From positions 1-15,886 of the forward strand of contig JAQVGB010000017.1 in NCBI GenBank assembly GCA_028696915.1: a DNA stretch of 15,886 nucleotides, given 5' to 3'. The position numbers and the translations under genes are program-made. The notes below the pieces were generated by a model. That model did no database searches and was not told where the DNA came from. It saw only the letters and a program-made list of their open reading frames with translations. Numbering within the stretch: the stretch's first letter is position 1; each line of letters begins with the position of its first letter. This DNA comes from Candidatus Dojkabacteria bacterium. GTDB taxonomy: Bacteria; Patescibacteriota; Dojkabacteria; SC72; JAFGCJ01. Shown here piece by piece: positions 8,275-15,540 of the stretch.

Positions 8275-10056
8275 TCAGCTTAGTACGGCCTTAATCCGTT
8301 TCACACCAGATCCGACGTTCTCCTGTTTGGTAATTTTGAATGTACCAAGTTCGGATGTGTTCCCGACATGTGGGCCACGGCAGATTTCCCGGCTGAATGG
8401 TTTGTCAGGATCGCCGATTGAGTAGACGTTGACCTTATCTCCATATTTCTCTGCAAACATAGCCTCTGGCACGAGCTCGAGTGCCTTATCCGTGAGCATT
8501 TCAGTAACGGTGACTGGAAGCGCGTTCTGTATCTGTTCGTTGACAATGGTTTCCACCTCGGCAATCTCGTCTTCGGTCATGCGGCGGTCAAACGAGAAGT
8601 CGAACCTGAGACGCTCAGGGTTAATATTACTGCCTTTTTGCCGGATCCCGTCTCCGAGCACTCTCCGGAGCGCTTCATGCAGGAGGTGGGTCGCGGTGTG
8701 GTAGCGTTTTGACATGTCTGACGTATCCGCGAGCCCTCCCTTGAAAAATCCTTTTGCCGCAGTGCGCGAAAGTTCCTGATGCGACGCGAATGCGCTTTCG
8801 AACTCCTGTATATCCAGGGTAACACCCCGCTCGGCAAGCAATTCCTGTGTGATCTCGACCGGGAACCCGTATGTTTCATACAGATAGAACGCATCTTCTC
8901 CGGTCAGTTTCCCTTTCTGTGTGAGCAGACTTTCGAATTTTTTCAGTCCGCCGGCAAGTGTCTTCTGGAATTTCAGCTCTTCTTCTTCAATAATCTGGAG
9001 GATGTGATCTTTCCGCTCAATAAGTTGTGGATAGATTGTGCCAAATTGGGTGATTGCGACCTCTCCGACCTGCCGGGTGAACGGTTTTTCGATACCGAGC
9101 TGACGTGCATGCCTGACCGCTCGACGGATAAGCCGGCGCAGTACATATCCGCGCTCCGTCCGTCCCGGAACGACACCGTCGAGTACAATCCATGTCGCCG
9201 CTTTAATATGGTCGGTGACAATCCGCTGAGAGGTGAGGTTTGCCGTTGTCGCGAGCGATCCTACTCTGTCAAAAATCGGCTTGTAGATATCGGTTTCAAA
9301 ATACGAATTTTTTTGTTGGGAGAGCATGACACAGCGCTCGAGCCCTCCGCCGAAATCGACGTTGTGTCGCCCAAGCGGTGAGTAGGTGCTGTCTTTCTTC
9401 AAGTACTCCATGAAGACATTGTTTCCGAGCTCGATGAATTTCCTGCAGTCGCAGTTGATATGGCAGTCAGGTCCGCATGGCTCTTTGCCGGTATCATAGA
9501 AAAACTCCGAGCACGGTCCGCACGGACCGCCTGCGTCAAGTTCCCACCAGCATTTGTCTATATATAATTGGATGCGCTGTCCCGGCCCAACCTTTGCATC
9601 GATCCCATGTGCCTTGAACACTTCTTTCCATACTGAAATTGAGACCTCGTCGCGTGGGGCTTTTTCGTCACCTCCGAATACCGACGCGTAGATGTGGTCG
9701 ATGCTGATGCCAAGGTTCTTTGTATAAAACTCGACGGTCATTTCAATCGCCTCTTTTTTGAAATAGTCGTTCAGCGACCAGTTGCCGAGCATTTCAAACG
9801 CGGTGCAGTGAGTGGTGTTTCCGACCTCGTCGATATCGACGGTCCGTAGGCACCGTTGGCTGTCAGCAATCCGGGATCCTTCTGGGTGAGGTTCTCCCAT
9901 CAGGTACGGCACGAGCGGGACCATCCCCGCGGCGACGAACAGCATGGTCGGGTCATCCTCCGGTACGATAGGCGCGCTTGGCACGATTGCGTGGCCCCGG
10001 TCTTTCATAAAATCGAGAAATAGCTGTCTTACTTCGCTGTACGATAGTTTTTTCAT
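8275..10056 (-). CDS. alaS: Alanyl-tRNA synthetase, short form lacking the C-Ala (DHHA1) domain
   Basis: A 593-residue protein; E. coli AlaRS has 876. It charges tRNA-Ala with alanine in the cytoplasm. The class IIc catalytic core is present: LFVAAGMVPLVPYLMG, the motif 2 region with FEMLGNWS (87-94), DAGGPCGPCSE, and motif 3 around DFGGGLERC (234-242). The tRNA-binding middle domain (about 250-440) includes RGYVLRRLIRRAVRH. The editing domain has HTATH (His453, His457) and CRGPH (Cys559, His563), the four metal-site residues. The chain ends at RIKAVLS, exactly where normal AlaRS would enter the linker to C-Ala. A Cys-rich insert (CGPDCHINCDC, 194-204) sits in the core. The start ATG lies 11 nt from a TATAAT box with no Shine-Dalgarno. 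It is the first gene of a seven-gene leftward operon. Confidence 0.96.
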   Translation of the reverse strand: MKKLSYSEVRQLFLDFMKDRGHAIVPSAPIVPEDDPTMLFVAAGMVPLVPYLMGEPHPEGSRIADSQRCLRTVDIDEVGNTTHCTAFEMLGNWSLNDYFKKEAIEMTVEFYTKNLGISIDHIYASVFGGDEKAPRDEVSISVWKEVFKAHGIDAKVGPGQRIQLYIDKCWWELDAGGPCGPCSEFFYDTGKEPCGPDCHINCDCRKFIELGNNVFMEYLKKDSTYSPLGRHNVDFGGGLERCVMLSQQKNSYFETDIYKPIFDRVGSLATTANLTSQRIVTDHIKAATWIVLDGVVPGRTERGYVLRRLIRRAVRHARQLGIEKPFTRQVGEVAITQFGTIYPQLIERKDHILQIIEEEELKFQKTLAGGLKKFESLLTQKGKLTGEDAFYLYETYGFPVEITQELLAERGVTLDIQEFESAFASHQELSRTAAKGFFKGGLADTSDMSKRYHTATHLLHEALRRVLGDGIRQKGSNINPERLRFDFSFDRRMTEDEIAEVETIVNEQIQNALPVTVTEMLTDKALELVPEAMFAEKYGDKVNVYSIGDPDKPFSREICRGPHVGNTSELGTFKITKQENVGSGVKRIKAVLS

Positions 10057-10105
10057 GATATCAAGGAATTATACGGGTATCTCAGACGAAGGGGAAGACT
10101 AAGGC
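10057..10105 (-). promoter_or_regulatory. alaS operon promoter, probably leaderless
   Basis: On the minus strand a perfect -10 TATAAT lies at 10073-10068, only 11 nt before the alaS ATG, so the mRNA would start about 4 to 5 nt before the start codon. At 17 bp spacing the -35 position reads TTCCCC (10096-10091), a poor match to TTGACA. It lies inside the pyrimidine-rich element CCTTAGTCTTCCCCTTCG (10104-10087), which also precedes the sortase gene. The element begins 2 bp beyond the stop of the upstream 1051-residue gene. There is no Shine-Dalgarno. This promoter would drive alaS through the Wzy-like gene. Confidence 0.65.
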
Positions 10106-13100
10106 TCACCGTGTGATCGGCGGCATGAGTCCTGACGTATCAGGTGGCTCATCACCGGGTTTTGTTGCGGGAATAGGGATGTCGTCGGGATTCAACTGTG
10201 GTTTCTGCGGGGGTCGGTCTTCGAGTTTCGATTTGCCTGCGGAGCTTCCGGGTGAAGTTCCGGGGAAGGCGGGCTGTGGCGGCTTGGCTGTGTCGTCTGT
10301 GCTGGATGCCGGAATTTGATTATCCGGAGAGGCGGTCTCTTTTATCTTTGGCTCGGCAGGTGTTTCAGGTCTGTCTAGGTCGAGTGCCTCTTCTTCGGCA
10401 ATTTTTCTCAAAGCGGCGAGAATATCTTCTTCGTCCTGTTCTTCTGCTGTTGCCGACGTGTCGGTTTGTGGTGCGGATCCTGGTGTTTCAGTCGGTGTAT
10501 CTGCGGATTCGGGTGTGAAGTCGCTTCCGGATTCAGGCTGGAATACAGGAGTGGTCGGGGGAACGTTGGAAGGAGTACCGGAGGGGAACCAGTCTGACGG
10601 CTCAGGAGTTTCTACTGATTTCTGCGTGGGTTCTACGTGTGACGGTACCGAATGTTCTGCTGGTGACCGTTCAGGTTCTTCGGGTACCTGTACAGACGGT
10701 TTCCCGGATGGGTACGTTTCTGTGAGTGTTTGTCTGTCAGCCCGTGGCGCGAGTGCAGGCTCGGCTACCGGAACAGCCGATGGTTTCGAGGTCGCCGGCG
10801 TTTGATCTTTCCTCAAGGGAATATCGGTTTTTGGTACGGCCGTCACCCAGGTTTCGGGGACGGGTTTTTCCGGTACAGCAGAAGACGCAGAGGATGGATA
10901 TGCGGAAATCGGCGGTTTGGGTGAAACGGGTGTGTCTTGGCGGGATGGGGTGGAGGATGGTGTGTGTGGTACCTGCGCGTCCTTTAGTGTCTCCGGCGGT
11001 TTTGTGGAGTATGGAGTCATGTGTTCCTGTGGAGACGTCGGAGGCTTGGGTGTCTGTATAACGTGTTGGGTCGGTGGTGACTGAGGCTTCGGATTTTGTG
11101 GCACGATGGGAGCCGGTTCACGGGGTGGCGTAGTGTCCTTACGGGAACTGTCAGACGGATCCTTCTTCTCAATGGTGACAACTTTCGGCTGTACCGCGAT
11201 GCCGCTCAAGGTCGCTGGCGGTCCGGACCGGGGCGGTGGAGGTGCGGAGTGCGGTGGCTCCGGGTAGTCGTCATCGTCCCTGGAACGGACCCACGACGCA
11301 TAAAAAAGCCACGGAATTGTTATGGCAAGTAGAATAAGGACCAGTCCGACACCAATGATGATGGCGATTCTCCGTGGTACGGTGAATCCTAATATTGTCA
11401 TGGTATCGGCCTCGTCGGGGGGCTCTTCTTCTTCTCCCGTTATCGAAAACGTCCATGTCTTGGTCGCGGTCTGCCCCGAGCTGTCTTTAAATGTAACGCT
11501 GACCTTGTGACTGCCTGACGCAAGCGGCTGGGACGGCCGGAAAAGGATCGACCCGTCCGCTTCTCCTTCGCCACGCACCGTGACGATCCCCGTCAAATCG
11601 TTGTCGTCGAGCTTGACGTTCACACTTCCCGTTTCAATGGTTTGATCTTTTGAAGCTGTCAGCGACGCTGAGATCAGCGGGCGCGAATCAGAGATCTCGG
11701 ACTTTTCCTTCGGAGAGAGGTTCGTGATTGTGGGGTATGCATCGACAATTTCAGGGGTATCCGCATCATCAGGTTCTTCTACCGGCTGTCCGGCCGGAAC
11801 GGTGCCGATGCCAATTGCACCAGAAATTCCGGTCCCGACCGCTGGAGGTGTCTGGTTATCTGTCGCTTTTACGACTATGTAGTACGTTCCTGTAGGGGTC
11901 GAGGCGGTGTTCCACATATACGCGTTAAAGTCATACCCAAGCCCGGTGATAAGCGGGACCCAGCTGTTCTCGCGTGACGGATCGGTTGCGAGGTATACGT
12001 CGAAGCGGGTGATCAGGTTGCGGTCGCTGGCCTGCCACTCGATGCGTGTCGTGCTCCCGGGAGTGATAATACTTCCTGCGGCAGGAAGGGTGACGGTCAC
12101 ACTTGGAGTGTCGTTTGTCGGTGAATCGACGTTGATGACCCAGATTTGCGTTGTGTAGTGATTGTGGAAACCGTCGTTGAGTGCAACTGCCGCAGTGTAA
12201 CTGCCCGGAGCAGTCGGGGTTCCGGCGAATGTTCCCTGGAACTCGCCCTCCTCGTTTCGATTGACGGTGAAATTAAGCCAGTCGGTCGCATTGATGGTGA
12301 AATAATCAATATCATCGCCGTTAGGGTCTTCGGCATCGACGGTGTAGGTATACGATTGGCCGGTGGTCAGGGATGTTGCGGGGCGTGAGTCGCGGTAGGG
12401 GTCGGTTTGGAATTCAGGTGAGCCGTTGTCTCCGGGAATGACAATGTTGATGGCCGCTCCGGTTGGGGTTTCACACTCGGTTGTCTGTTCGGATGCATCG
12501 GTAACTTGCGCACTGACGGTATAGGGTCCGATAGCAGGGAGGGTGAACTGCAGAGGAGGAGAGCTATCTTTGTTTAGTATGACCTCCTTTTCAGCCGGAT
12601 CAAACGTCCAATCAATTTTCTGTTCTGCACCGTTGGTGTCGGTAACGGTGACTGACGCGCTAGTTATGCCGGAATCATAATCTGTGCCGATCAAATAAAA
12701 TTCCTGTTGTGTCCCGGCAGGAACGAGTGAGAGTTGTTTGTCGGAAACAAGTGAGCAGATTGGTGGCTCCTCCGGTTTGTGCGTGAGTGCGCTCAGTGAA
12801 AACGTTTTGACTTCACAGAGGTAGCCGCTTTCCGATTGGCGGTGGGGAGCGGTTGCGGTGACGGTGATCGGCCAGGTCATGACTTCGCCAACCTGCGCAG
12901 GCTTTTCCCAGTACAGAGTTTTTCCGTCTGGTGCCAGTTCAAACCCCTCCGGTGGAGTATGTTGAATACCGGAACAGGGCGAACCGCAAATTGAAGGATC
13001 ACAGCCGAGATGGATTGACGCGATCGGTGCATAATCCCCGGCTAGCTCAAGTGTCTGTTGGTATGGAACGCCGAGATACGCGTTCGTCACCGTTTCGGAA

Positions 13101-13261
13101 GAAAAGTCGGTCGAGAACGAAAGGTCAGGGACCGCTTCGCTGGCGCGGTTTCTGATGTCGTTTACCTCGTTGACCCCCAGCATACTGATCGGAATTGCGG
13201 CAAGCAGGAGCAGAGTCCCGACAAGGGTAAGAAGTTTTTCGCTTTTTCGGGCAATTTTCAT
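10106..13261 (-). CDS. Large Ig/cadherin-like surface protein with one membrane helix and a long Pro-rich cytoplasmic tail
   Basis: A 1051-residue protein of no recognised named family. Signal peptide or anchor at 9-32. The ectodomain (45-610) shows several beta-sandwich modules: a putative Ig (He_PIG-like) module near 60-140 (YLGVPYQQTLELAG; PPEGFELAPDGKTLYWEKP), a module near 170-275, a dystroglycan-type cadherin-like module at 283-380 (YTYTVDAEDPNGDDIDYF; GTFAGTPTAPGSY), an FN3/Ig-like module at 386-487, and a further Ig-like module at 508-608 (LSPKEKSEISDSRPLISASL). The membrane helix at 631-657 is followed by SRDDDD. The remaining 394 residues are Pro/Thr/Ser-rich and probably disordered, with one charged helix near 940-962 (EEDILAALRKIAEEEALDL). 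No sortase signal or catalytic motif is seen. Adhesion, cell-contact sensing or wall scaffolding is possible. It has its own promoter and stands alone between the sortase pair and alaS. Confidence 0.85.
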   Translation of the reverse strand: MKIARKSEKLLTLVGTLLLLAAIPISMLGVNEVNDIRNRASEAVPDLSFSTDFSSETVTNAYLGVPYQQTLELAGDYAPIASIHLGCDPSICGSPCSGIQHTPPEGFELAPDGKTLYWEKPAQVGEVMTWPITVTATAPHRQSESGYLCEVKTFSLSALTHKPEEPPICSLVSDKQLSLVPAGTQQEFYLIGTDYDSGITSASVTVTDTNGAEQKIDWTFDPAEKEVILNKDSSPPLQFTLPAIGPYTVSAQVTDASEQTTECETPTGAAINIVIPGDNGSPEFQTDPYRDSRPATSLTTGQSYTYTVDAEDPNGDDIDYFTINATDWLNFTVNRNEEGEFQGTFAGTPTAPGSYTAAVALNDGFHNHYTTQIWVINVDSPTNDTPSVTVTLPAAGSIITPGSTTRIEWQASDRNLITRFDVYLATDPSRENSWVPLITGLGYDFNAYMWNTASTPTGTYYIVVKATDNQTPPAVGTGISGAIGIGTVPAGQPVEEPDDADTPEIVDAYPTITNLSPKEKSEISDSRPLISASLTASKDQTIETGSVNVKLDDNDLTGIVTVRGEGEADGSILFRPSQPLASGSHKVSVTFKDSSGQTATKTWTFSITGEEEEPPDEADTMTILGFTVPRRIAIIIGVGLVLILLAITIPWLFYASWVRSRDDDDYPEPPHSAPPPPRSGPPATLSGIAVQPKVVTIEKKDPSDSSRKDTTPPREPAPIVPQNPKPQSPPTQHVIQTPKPPTSPQEHMTPYSTKPPETLKDAQVPHTPSSTPSRQDTPVSPKPPISAYPSSASSAVPEKPVPETWVTAVPKTDIPLRKDQTPATSKPSAVPVAEPALAPRADRQTLTETYPSGKPSVQVPEEPERSPAEHSVPSHVEPTQKSVETPEPSDWFPSGTPSNVPPTTPVFQPESGSDFTPESADTPTETPGSAPQTDTSATAEEQDEEDILAALRKIAEEEALDLDRPETPAEPKIKETASPDNQIPASSTDDTAKPPQPAFPGTSPGSSAGKSKLEDRPPQKPQLNPDDIPIPATKPGDEPPDTSGLMPPITR

Positions 13262-13337
13262 CTATGTTCACTATATACCAATACGAGCAGGGCACGCAAT
13301 CATGCCGCGGTTTCTGTTGAACTGCAGATGGCAGGTT
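13262..13337 (-). promoter_or_regulatory. Promoter of the large surface protein gene, probably leaderless
   Basis: On the minus strand TATAGT (13275-13270) or the overlapping TATATA (13277-13272) is a five-of-six -10 box 8 to 10 nt before the ATG. TTGCGT (13299-13294) is a plausible -35 at 18 or 16 bp spacing. No Shine-Dalgarno is present, so the transcript should begin within a few bases of the start codon. An inverted repeat, GGCACG-CAAT-CATGCC at 13291-13306, overlaps the -35. There is no T-run after it, so it looks more like an operator than a terminator of the upstream gene. Confidence 0.5.
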
Positions 13338-14663
13338 TTACGGCGAAGCGCTTTGGCCGTAAAGATCGACGAACGCTTCATTGATCGTAGTGACAGCTTC
13401 AGTAAGCGCGCTCCCGACCCCCGACCGGCTGTCGACGACGGCACTGATCGCATCCCGTAGTGCCTGTTCGGACGACTTCTGATCTCCGATCTTCCAGTTT
13501 GTATAGTAGGGGGCCATTGTGATGAACGGCCCGACATAGGGGGCGTCCGATAGTTCGTCGGCAAGGTCCTTTCGGCTGTACGGTTCTCCGAACGCACGGC
13601 TTTGAGATGCGGCGGCGTACATTTTTTTCATCGATTCCTGCTCAGACAGATATGCAATGAACTGCCAGGCCTCGTACTTGTTTGCAGATTGTGCTGAAAC
13701 GGCATCTCCCCAATACATGCCGAAGTGGACCGGCTGGTCATTGCCGACCAGTTGAGGGAATTCGGCTGTATCGAAATTGATCCCGGGGTTCATGTTAATG
13801 ATGTCGAACACCCGCCAGCTGGGGGCAAACATCATGGCAAGTTTTCCTCCCGCAAACATTTCAAGATCGTTGCGCAGTCCGCATGACCACGCACGGTGTT
13901 CGAGCACGAAGCTCGTGTAGTAGGTGAGAGAATCCTGCCCGCGGCTGGTATTGAACGTCGCCTGCATTCCGTCAGCGGAGGTCATGGGCACATTGTTCTG
14001 TAGCATGAGCGCGGCAAGAATATCGGCGGAATGGTTGATATTATTGGAGCATCCAAGTGCAACCCCTGCCTGTGTTATCGTTCCGCTTGTGTCCGTAACG
14101 GTCAGTTTCTTTGCCGTTTCGATCATGGTGTCCCAGTCTCTCGGAGGGGTGGAGACACCTGCCTGTTCGAATAAATCTTTATTGTAGAAAAGCGCAAGGC
14201 CGTCGACTTCGAGTGGAATCGCATACAAATAGCCGTCGGATCCGGTGAAGTCCTGCTGTGCACACGAGTAAAATGTCTGCTGGTATTCAGATACGCTCAT
14301 TATTTCCGGAGGGACCGGAGACAGCCTGTCCTGGAATTTTGAAGTCCACGCATTATTGATGCGGACGATATCCGGGGTTGTTTGTGGGTCGGCCAGGCGC
14401 GTGTACACATTTTCCTCATACTGTGTGAACCGCTCCTGTGAGTACCGGATGGTGACATTGGGGTGTTCAGCTTCGTATGCTTCGATAATCGAACTCAGGT
14501 GGCTCTCCGGCTCCCAGAGGCCCCAGTATACGATCTCGACCGGTTCGCCGGAACTGCCGTTATTATTTCCCCTTAGACGGGAAACGACGACGAATGCGAT
14601 GACGGCGACAAGCACGAGCAAAACAGCACCCGCGATGAGCAGGGTCCTTTTTCCGCTATCCAT
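13338..14663 (-). CDS. Extracellular solute-binding protein, family 1 (sugar ABC type), membrane-anchored
   Basis: A 441-residue protein. The N-terminal helix TLLIAGAVLLVLVAVIAFVV is followed by a Gly/Asn/Ser linker and then the two-lobed binding-protein fold. Typical marks are EIVYWGLWEPES, IIEAYEAEHPNVTIRY, the PDIVRINNAW region, YAIPLEVDGLALFYNKDLF, EMFAGGKLAMMFAPSW and EAWQFIAYLSEQESMKKMYA. The family captures oligosaccharides or similar solutes for ABC importers. No lipobox Cys follows the helix, so it is tethered by the helix itself. No ABC permease or ATPase gene is in the window. The start is ATG 14663, with GGAG 9 nt upstream and an 8-bp overlap with the sortase stop; a TTG at 14684 in the same frame is less likely. 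Co-translation with the sortase is likely. The ligand cannot be told from the sequence. Confidence 0.9.
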   Translation of the reverse strand: MDSGKRTLLIAGAVLLVLVAVIAFVVVSRLRGNNNGSSGEPVEIVYWGLWEPESHLSSIIEAYEAEHPNVTIRYSQERFTQYEENVYTRLADPQTTPDIVRINNAWTSKFQDRLSPVPPEIMSVSEYQQTFYSCAQQDFTGSDGYLYAIPLEVDGLALFYNKDLFEQAGVSTPPRDWDTMIETAKKLTVTDTSGTITQAGVALGCSNNINHSADILAALMLQNNVPMTSADGMQATFNTSRGQDSLTYYTSFVLEHRAWSCGLRNDLEMFAGGKLAMMFAPSWRVFDIINMNPGINFDTAEFPQLVGNDQPVHFGMYWGDAVSAQSANKYEAWQFIAYLSEQESMKKMYAAASQSRAFGEPYSRKDLADELSDAPYVGPFITMAPYYTNWKIGDQKSSEQALRDAISAVVDSRSGVGSALTEAVTTINEAFVDLYGQSASP

Positions 14664-15486
14664 CGGTGCGTTCTCCAATGACAATTAATCGTTTGCTTCC
14701 GATCCCCAGCGGCCAGCAGGTCATTAACGTTACGGTCTCCTTGTCCGATTCACCCGAAAGGACCGCGAAATCGTTCGGATCGGTGATTTTTTTCTTCTGA
14801 ACGACGTACGTTAACATCTTACCATCTTTTTCTATGTGAATGGTGTCAGCGATCTCGACCGATTCCAATCGTGAAAAAATTGTTTCGACATAGTCGGGAT
14901 GACGTGAAAAGAACGAATCAACAGCGCTGTGCCCGTAGATGAAACTATTCCCTCCGTCTCCCGGAAGTGGTGTGCCCTTGAAGTGGGCGAGGCCATTTTT
15001 GAGTGCCGCGTTGTAGGTTTTTTCATTGAAACTGTCGACGTTCGGGGTGATATTCACTTTAACAATGCCCGCCGACTCGACGGTCAGAACCATTGCCTTG
15101 GAGTAGGTTTTATCAATGACCGGTGGCGGCTCTTGTTCCGGTGACGTACCAGTCTGGGCTCCTGCAACAGCTTGTGGTCCGATATGTCCGACAAGGTTTT
15201 GAAAGTAACTGATTCCCGGATCGTAGTAGGGCAGGTCGGCGGTTTCGGGGTCAAGCTCCTGCTCCGGGATCGGGGTTTTGATCGTCTCTGCCTGGTGTTG
15301 AAGATATATTCCCTGAGCGAACGAAAGCGCAAGCGGCCCAAACTGCGATATGAGGATAACAAGACCGGTTACCGCAAGGAGTGTCGAGATGGTGTATTTT
15401 GCAACACGCATCCTGCGCTGGCGTTTATAGGTCTCATTTTCTTCTTCTCGGGATTCTGTAATATCGGTGCTGTAGAAATTGTTCAT
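14656..15486 (-). CDS. Sortase family transpeptidase, class D-like
   Basis: A 276-residue protein. It has a charged N-terminus (1-30), a membrane helix (31-58), a low-complexity linker rich in Pro/Glu/Thr (65-126), and a sortase beta-barrel (about 128-276). The catalytic triad residues are visible: His186 in FIYGHSA, Cys257 in TLMTCWP, and Arg266 in GSKRLIVIGE. Sortases cleave a C-terminal LPxTG-like signal of secreted proteins and join them to the wall or to each other, outside the membrane. The TLxTC form is that of class D/E-like enzymes rather than class B. The start ATG lies 10 nt from a TACAAT box. It is first in a two-gene unit with the solute-binding protein and is divergent from dnaJ. 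A possible substrate in the window is the 715-residue surface protein with QPNTG. Confidence 0.93.
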   Translation of the reverse strand: MNNFYSTDITESREEENETYKRQRRMRVAKYTISTLLAVTGLVILISQFGPLALSFAQGIYLQHQAETIKTPIPEQELDPETADLPYYDPGISYFQNLVGHIGPQAVAGAQTGTSPEQEPPPVIDKTYSKAMVLTVESAGIVKVNITPNVDSFNEKTYNAALKNGLAHFKGTPLPGDGGNSFIYGHSAVDSFFSRHPDYVETIFSRLESVEIADTIHIEKDGKMLTYVVQKKKITDPNDFAVLSGESDKETVTLMTCWPLGIGSKRLIVIGERTDG

Positions 15487-15540
15487 CTATTGAGGTATTG
15501 TAGCATAGAGCGCACTAAGGGTAAGGGTAAAACTAAGGGT
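15487..15540 (-). promoter_or_regulatory. Sortase gene promoter with CTAAGGGT repeats, probably leaderless
   Basis: On the minus strand an extended -10, TGC-TACAAT (15505-15497), ends 10 nt before the sortase ATG. At 16 bp spacing the -35 reads TTACCC (15524-15519), three of six matches. Read on the plus strand, this region carries CTAAGGGT at 15515-15522 and 15533-15540 with TAAGGGTAA between them. The minus-strand version CCTTAGTTTTACCCTTAC (15538-15521) matches 14 of 18 positions of the element before alaS. No Shine-Dalgarno is seen. Confidence 0.6.

Noticed and set aside
8779..9381. 200-residue plus-strand open frame inside alaS
   Set aside because: It is entirely antisense to the AlaRS catalytic and middle domains and shows no recognisable motif.
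10106..11270. Plus-strand Gly/Val/Ser-rich open frames opposite the Pro-rich tail
   Set aside because: The Pro/Thr-rich sense codons produce open antisense frames by composition; there are no ribosome-binding or domain signs.
14591..14663. Lipoprotein signal on the solute-binding protein
   Set aside because: No Cys follows the N-terminal helix; the chain goes on as SRLRGNNNGS, so it is a helix anchor rather than a lipobox.
14664..14684. TTG start for the solute-binding protein
   Set aside because: ATG 14663 has GGAG at 9 nt and makes a short 8-bp stop/start overlap with the sortase; the TTG has no better signal.
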